Positions 58,638 through 64,000 of a stretch of DNA of 64,000 bases are shown here, in pieces (the stretch's first letter is position 1; each line of letters begins with the position of its first letter). A program made the translations under genes and the position numbers. Under the pieces are notes generated by a model. It made no database searches. It worked only from the letters and a program-made list of their open reading frames with translations, and was not told the DNA's origin. This stretch comes from Petrosia ficiformis (lineage: Eukaryota > Porifera > Demospongiae > Haplosclerida > Petrosiidae). The stretch covers positions 2,436,940 to 2,500,939 of the forward strand of contig OX345652.1 of the NCBI GenBank assembly GCA_947044365.1, written 5' to 3'.

Positions 58638-58673
58638 CTTTTTATCTTCATTTTCATCTTCAGGTTGTTTTAC
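58638..58673 (-). CDS. 36-nt exon upstream of the transposase exon
   Basis: TTCTTACAG acceptor, 12 codons VKQPEDENEDKK, donor AAGGTATTT. Phase 0 at both ends, so it joins in frame to EVEVSKTEED of the large exon. Acidic like the following residues. Confidence 0.6.
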
Positions 58674-58753
58674 CTGTAAGAATAAGTTAATACATAAGCT
58701 ATAAGCTACAAAAAACGATAGATGGATACAGTATTTTTTATGGCCCGTAGGGC

Positions 58754-59229
58754 CATCTCTATAATTGCTTTCCACGGGGTTTAATGTATATATATATATA
58801 TATATATGTTTGTGTCACTTGCGCGACTATGCGTTGTATACGAAGTTGCATCATTCCCGGGGGCTCGGTCAATTAATGGGCATGGCGCGTAAAAGAACGC
58901 GCGTTTGAGGCTCTTCGAGCTACAGACAAGCCAGCAAGATTCAGAAACTGCTAATAACTGTTGTATATAGCAGAGAAACAGTATAAATATTATGCAAGAA
59001 TCTGTAACAAGTAAGTTTAATAAGTTGTTAAGTTTCAGATATGAGGAAGTCATCATTTAGAACCTTGTGGGTATACTTCAGTCAGTTCATCAAAGATCTG
59101 TGTACTTAGACTGCAATCAGGCTTACACTTACTTCTTCAGGCCCCAGCTTTCGAGTACACAGAAAGGTAGAGACACTAGTGCCATCAGCAATGCTTAATA
59201 CATAGTCATCACAAAGCAAATATAGGGAT
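58754..59229. mobile_element. ATCCCTAT MITE, copy C
   Basis: ATCTCTATAATTGCTTTCC on the left and AAAGCAAATATAGGGAT on the right; interior GGGGCTCGGTCAATTAATGG and AGAGACACTAGTGCCATCAG match the other copies. Lies upstream of the 58638 exon on the minus strand, so probably intronic. Confidence 0.8.
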
Positions 59230-59764
59230 GTTTTTTTTCTCTATATACACTTGTCATCAATGTGACACAAGCATACAAAATTTACATACATGTACATGTG
59301 TATAAAAGTATATGTAATAGTTCAAATCGGTGGGAAATCAATCATAGGGATGGCTGTGTGAGCCACAACTACTACTGCAGTAATCAGGGATGTATGGTGG
59401 TTAATAAATATGCTAATTACCAGCTTTATAATTTTATATGCTAACCATTTTCCATCTCTTTTCTGCTAAAACTTTCATTCGTTTTTTCATTATCTAAGAA
59501 GATAGAATAAGGTGATAACAGTACAAAGCATTCAATAATTAAAGTAATTTTTGGAATACATGTACGCGTGTGGGCAGCCACTTCCAAAACAAATCTTTAT
59601 ATAAAAAAAAATACGGAATTTACATGTATTGGGTTATCCTTAGTACAAACACAAATTTGTAATTGGAATTTTCTAAATATTTGTGGAGATTGCAAGCTGT
59701 AGTGGAAGGTACATGATACAATATGGTGCCACACACACACATACACAAACAAGTAGAAAGGTGC

Positions 59765-60007
59765 GTGATGGGCGTAGCACATAAAAGAACACACGCTCAA
59801 GCTCTACAGACCAGGAGAAAGAAAGCTGTGTAGCTTACAGAGAAACTGGAACTAATATCTAGGTATTCTACATGAAATATATTCCTAAAGTTTCACAAGG
59901 TCCTTTAAAAGGTAAACAGAGTAAATAATAACTATAATATGCTGATGTGTTGATAAAAGTTAGCCACGATTACTGAATTATGGACACCACAAAGCAGTTA
60001 TAGGGAT
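59765..60007. mobile_element. ATCCCTAT MITE, right half
   Basis: From GATGGGCGTAGCACATAAAA to CAAAGCAGTTATAGGGATAC; most like the dimer copies at 46930-47213. Confidence 0.7.
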
Positions 60008-60402
60008 ACTTTTTTTCTCAATATATCTTGTTAACAAGGAAATTAGTTACAGAACTGACTGTTTTGTACTCTTAATGTTGCATTAAAATCGTTTAATTGC
60101 ATTTAAATATATCAATGACACGTTTTAATCCTGTCACATTGTTGTGGGTGCAACAGTTGAATTTGTATGGTTACCTTATACTCCAATGAACCTACTCACT
60201 ATATTACAGTTCCTCTGAACCCTCCCTTTCATAATATAAAAGGGCTGCATTCACCAGATTGCTGTAGCGTTATGAATACTTGATTGTTAGTAGAAGGAAT
60301 TCAAGCATCCAAACGTAACTTTTTATTGTAATGAGATGCTTCCTCAGTGCCAAGTATTTGGCTATATCACACTACACTCACTAATCCAAACCATGGGGGT
60401 AG

Positions 60403-60460
60403 GAACAGGGGTGTCTGGGGGGGCTGAAGCCCAACCCCTCCCCCCCCCCCCCCCATTTTT
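60403..60460. repeat. G-run / C-tract pair
   Basis: GGGGTGTCTGGGGGGGCTGA followed 12 bp later by a run of about 16 C, able to pair as a hairpin; same style as the C-tracts near 14950 and 15958. Confidence 0.7.
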
Positions 60461-60805
60461 GAGAACTTATCAAAATTCAGTACAATGAACAACTCCCTGA
60501 TTTATTTCAACTTTTTTGATAAAATATTTATGAAGGATGGAGGAAATCAATAAATTTACTGAAGTGATGCATATTTGATAAGACTATAACTATCCACACA
60601 GTGGCCCCCACACTTCAATATTGCTTCCTACCCCACTGCAAACTCTCCCCCACAAAAAATATATATACCTTGTTTTCTTTCCAACTTTTCATGTAACTTC
60701 ACGTGGTCCAATACCGTAAAGTGTCTTTTTTATAATTTTTATCTTCAAAATACTCCATTCGTTGTATTACGTCATGCTCTTTTTTTAATCGATAATCGAT
60801 TCAAT

Positions 60806-61090
60806 ATTGGAGGAAAAGGTGGGACTACTAAAGCAAGAAAGATTATAAGAAACTTTTCAGAAACGACGAGGAAATTTGCAAATACGAAAGCATATATAGA
60901 TGCAAGAGGCGAATATCTAAAACACTACGAACGATTTTTTTTCAAAAAGAAAAGACGACACAGAAATCGGTTCGTAAAAAAAATTAAAATTCAATGTATT
61001 ATTAAGAAACACAGGAATGTCATACAGAAATATCCATTCGCAGATTTGGAGTATATCTATAGCAGTTTTATTTCGCAAAGTGAAAAATAA
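60806..61090 (+). CDS. ATG-less open frame, Lys/Arg-rich
   Basis: 94 codons free of stops in AT-rich DNA, ending TAA: IGGKGGTTKARKIIRNFSET, TRKFANTKAYIDARGEYLKH, YERFFFKKKRRHRNRFVKKI, and a tail IQKYPFADLEYIYSSFISQS. No ATG. Reads like a basic protein exon or transposon fragment rather than noise. The same frame seems to stay open leftward to about 60589, less convincingly. Unidentified. Confidence 0.3.
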   Translation: MGGKGGTTKARKIIRNFSETTRKFANTKAYIDARGEYLKHYERFFFKKKRRHRNRFVKKIKIQCIIKKHRNVIQKYPFADLEYIYSSFISQSEK

Positions 61091-61234
61091 ATTATGATAA
61101 AAAGCTGTATATATATTTTGCAGTGAACTTTGCAACTTTTAACATTTCTTCTGCAAGTATCTCCAAAACCTCAACTCCTAGAACTTTAAAATTTTGTTTC
61201 TGAACATTTTTCATAATAGAGAATAGAAATCTGT

Positions 61235-61434
61235 NNNNNNNNNNNNNNNNNNNNNNNNNNNNNNNNNNNNNNNNNNNNNNNNNNNNNNNNNNNNNNNNNN
61301 NNNNNNNNNNNNNNNNNNNNNNNNNNNNNNNNNNNNNNNNNNNNNNNNNNNNNNNNNNNNNNNNNNNNNNNNNNNNNNNNNNNNNNNNNNNNNNNNNNNN
61401 NNNNNNNNNNNNNNNNNNNNNNNNNNNNNNNNNN
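61235..61434. other. Assembly gap (N)
   Basis: 200 unknown bases. Reading frames across it are not interpretable, and an exon of the minus-strand gene between 61718 and 58673 could lie here. Confidence 0.99.
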
Positions 61435-61717
61435 GCCTCATTGTCCAGACAAAATTGCATTTGTCTGGATACATTATCTGATTAGTTATACATATACATG
61501 TATAATGTAAGAATAATATTAAAAAAATAAGTACAGTAATATGACAGCAAGGGTAATTATTAGTCAAGAGCAGTCACACCCTAGTTGGTTACTTTTACAT
61601 GTACATGTATATCATAAGCCATCAATGGGTACAATGCTGATTTGCTGAGCTACCACAAATACATTAACCTATGTAAAAATAAGTTATTTCAGAAAACAGC
61701 ACTATGCTGTAACACAC

Positions 61718-62073
61718 CTTTTCTTGGTTTTCTCTGGAGACAACTCGACAAGTGATGAATCATGTGATTCCGGTGATGGTAATATACCAAAATCTTCCTC
61801 TTCTTCTTCCTCACTAGTAATTGGTGTCTCAGGCGCTGAATAATAAATATCTTCTTCTCCATCACTGTTTATTACAATATACTCTTGTTTTTTTCCAGTG
61901 CATGAAAAGTCCACGTGTTGTTCAATGTCTGTGCTCTCCTTTCGTTTCTTCCTTCGTTTGGACTTTTTGTTCATCACAAGCTCTGACTGTGTGTAGTCTG
62001 GTACTTGTGAAAGCTGCCATGATAGCATTCGTTGAAATCCAGTTGGAGGCAACTGCAAATCAGAGGTAGCCAT
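61718..62073 (-). CDS. 5' exon of an acidic/basic nuclear-type protein
   Basis: From ATG at 62071-62073: MATSDLQLPPTGFQRMLSWQ, a basic MNKKSKRRKKRKE stretch, and an acidic Ser-rich segment (NSDGEEDIYYSAPETPITSE). A donor-like AAAAGGTGTGT at 61718 ends the exon in phase 2; ignoring it, the frame ends at 61702. It may be the first exon of the transposase-PHD-OTU gene, but the 58638 exon needs phase 0, so a linking exon would be required, possibly in the gap. Nuclear localisation is likely from the basic run. Confidence 0.55.
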
Positions 62074-62153
62074 TTTAGTCTAAACCCCGCCTACAGGCTA
62101 GTAAATTTTAACCCAGTATACTTAGGGTTAATTAAAATTTAAAATTTTTGTGG
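62074..62153. promoter_or_regulatory. Bidirectional promoter between minus gene and TTK
   Basis: Only 80 bp separate the two start codons on opposite strands. It contains CCCCGCCTAC and AT-rich runs but no clear TATA box. Transcription start sites may lie within it, implying very short 5' leaders. Confidence 0.55.
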
Positions 62154-63912
62154 ATGTTTAGGAGAACGAATTTCAGTGGTATTCACTGTAGCTCAATTGA
62201 TGATATCCTTGGTCCTCCATTAAGACCAACTGATGTGGAACAAGAGGTTGTAGATAGTGATGAATCATCATCTGATTCTTTACTGCATGACAGACAGAAC
62301 TTAAAACCCTCAGTTTCAAGAAACCATGATAGTGAGGAACATGAGAAGGTATTACCCTTACATGAAAGAAATGTACCATTTCCTGAAATATCTAAAGAAC
62401 CTTGTCACAATCCTCCTGAGAGTTATAAACCATCTGTTAATCAGGAAAATAGACCAGCTCTCACACATCCTTGCTGTTCTGTTCCACATTCATCTCCTGA
62501 TATAGCATCTACCAACAAAGTTCAGTCAATCATGAGTGCTCATAATAAAAGTGTGTCCATGTGTTCATTAGGACAACAAGGTCATGTGAATACAAATGAA
62601 GCTAGAGATCCCTTTTTTACATGTCTTAATACTGGAGTAAACAAAGTTTCTGTTGGATCTATGGAACTACATAAATTGTCTCTTATTGGTCGCGGAGGTA
62701 CCAGTGAAGTGAGTGACCTACTAATAATCAACCTAATACATGCAAACTGTTGTGATCATAATATACCAATCCTGAACTCTAATTATATATATCATGATTA
62801 TAAAACATTAATTGTTCCAGCTTGAAAAAGTTTCTAAATTAAGGCCTGAGTATGGACATGTATATAATTATACACAGTTAATTAATTATATGTCTCTATA
62901 TGGTCTATTGTTCTATAGAGTCGTATTGTATTGTATCTTATATGGCAGTGTTTCCCCAAAGGGTGGTACCATGGTGCTCCCCCGCCCTTTAGTCTTGCTC
63001 CCTTAATTTTAAAGTGTATGCTGAATTTATAACACTGATTGACCAAACATCATGTACCACTGATACACTCCCCCACCCTTAATATTTATCCTGGAGTAAC
63101 ACTGTATACACCCTGTTTATATTCACTTGATTTTGGTCCTCTAATGAAATATATTATTTAATATATGGTTGAGTCTGGCTATCCAAGATTAAACTGAGAG
63201 AATGTAACAATAGCTGAAGTAGACCAGTTGTGTTATGTTCTACAATGTAATTATCTATGAGGTTATACTTTACTGTTCAATACAATGGGAATATGATTTG
63301 TAATTGAAAGGAGCTTATGAGCTCATACGCTCCTGCCCTCACCAATCTTCACTTTTCTCCAATCACGTTTTGTGTATCCAGTGATACATATGTACTAGTG
63401 TTGTTTTAGTATGACAATAATGACCACTTTTAGTTATACATGTAGTTATAGTATGATCTCAAATTTTAGTTATAGTTATAGTTAATCAATTTTAGGCTTA
63501 CTAAAAGGGTTTTAGTTTTAGTTAACTCACTAAAAGTGTCCATTATTGGCCAATCTTCATTTTAGTTAGCTATAGTTATTGCAATAGACCTGTAATTTAG
63601 TTATAGTTTTAGTTAACTGAAAATCAAAATGCCTTACTAAAAGGGGTTTTAGTTGTAGTTATAGTTAACTAAAACAACACTAATATGTATAGTTAATGAT
63701 AAAGACTTACTTCCTCAGTCCTCACCCAAATCATTAAGTTGTATTTGTTCCATACAGGTGTTCAAAGTAATTAGTAATGATGGAAATGTATATGCATTAA
63801 AAGAAGTGTACATGAAACATTCAGTACCACAAATAAAAGCTGCATACATCAATGAGATCAAACTACTCAGGAAACTGAAAGGAAAACCTGAAATTATCAC
63901 TTTACATGACTA
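62154..63912 (+). CDS. TTK: TTK/Mps1 spindle-checkpoint kinase, 5' part
   Basis: Two exons in phase: 62154-62708 (185 codons) and 63758-63912; the gene continues beyond the window. The N-terminal region is Ser-rich and unordered. Kinase lobe starts at MELHKLSLIGRGGTSEVFKV: the GxGGxSxVF loop is typical of TTK/Mps1. Then YALKEVYM (catalytic Lys), AAYINEIKLLRKLKGKPEII (helix C Glu) and TLHDY, matching the family's order (KVFQVL, YAIKYVNL, YRNEIAYLNKL, RLYDY). TTK phosphorylates kinetochore proteins to enforce the spindle checkpoint. The N-terminal TPR of vertebrate TTK is not evident in the first 185 residues. Second exon ends in phase 2 at TAGTGAGT. Confidence 0.82.
63396..63682. mobile_element. 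ACTAAAA-rich MITE, copy 3 (in TTK intron)
   Basis: 287 bp with perfect 15-bp inverted ends TAGTGTTGTTTTAGT / ACTAAAACAACACTA and flanking 8-mers ATATGTAC and ATATGTAT (7 of 8). An 8-bp duplication points to the hAT superfamily. The interior is made of TTTTAGTTATAG-type units. Confidence 0.85.
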
Positions 63913-64000
63913 GTGAGTATATACAAAACTGAAAAAAAGATTTGAAGTAATAGTCCATTAGTGAAACGCTAATGGACAGGTACATGTACATGTATGTTGT

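Noticed and set aside
61092..61567. Frames running through the N gap
   Set aside because: Most of each frame is unknown bases.
1..64000. CRISPR arrays, bacterial operons, rRNA or tRNA genes
   Set aside because: None seen. Repeats have transposon or satellite structure, and genes have spliceosomal introns.

Overview
The window looks like a gene-bearing but very repeat-rich stretch of an early-branching animal genome, most likely a demosponge. Support comes from animal gene families (a DOK/IRS-type adaptor, an IRF2BP-type zinc finger, a TTK/Mps1 kinase, a secreted fibrinogen-domain protein, forkhead genes), GT-AG introns, AT-rich DNA and many short DNA transposons. The species cannot be fixed from the sequence alone.

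Layout. 1-660: two possible exons of a gene leaving the left edge. 2165-3390: dead LINE reverse transcriptase (minus). 3564-5825: a Cys-rich probable transposon protein flanked by copies of a ~90 bp tandem repeat. 6543-13985: four-exon DOK/IRS-like adaptor (plus), its introns hosting three MITE-like insertions. 14.9-24.3 kb: foldback element, then a tandem array of a ~4.8 kb repeat unit carrying palindromic hairpins and a small coiled-coil ORF. 24.5-26.9 kb: exons of a decayed coiled-coil gene (plus) with an intronless fibrinogen-related gene (minus) inside it. 27.0-33.1 kb: an inverted pair of divergent forkhead genes around an IRF2BP-like gene. 33.6-43.0 kb: the 4.8 kb repeat again but inverted, split by a ~4.15 kb insertion that begins with CACTA and carries two divergent genes (a microexon-rich gene and a truncated putative transposase gene). 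43-53 kb: mostly MITEs, a piggyBac-like MITE, inverted dimers and minisatellites. 53.5-54.5 kb: a 9-bp-period minisatellite and a coiled-coil pseudogene. 54.8-58.7 kb: a large intact Mutator-like transposase fused to PHD and OTU protease domains (minus). 61.2-61.4 kb: assembly gap. 61.7-62.1 kb: 5' exon of a minus-strand gene, head to head (80 bp apart) with the first exons of TTK, which runs off the right edge.

How things fit: the host genes are signalling and cell-cycle genes (PI3K/RasGAP docking adaptor, spindle-checkpoint kinase) and transcription regulators. Most of the rest is explained by at least seven transposon families, nested in one another. The points most worth a second look are the transposase-PHD-OTU fusion, the CACTA-started insertion with an array of phase-0 microexons, the palindromic hairpin family with its MGNSQS coiled-coil ORF and an apparent inversion breakpoint, and the adaptor that carries both YxxP and YxxM motifs.
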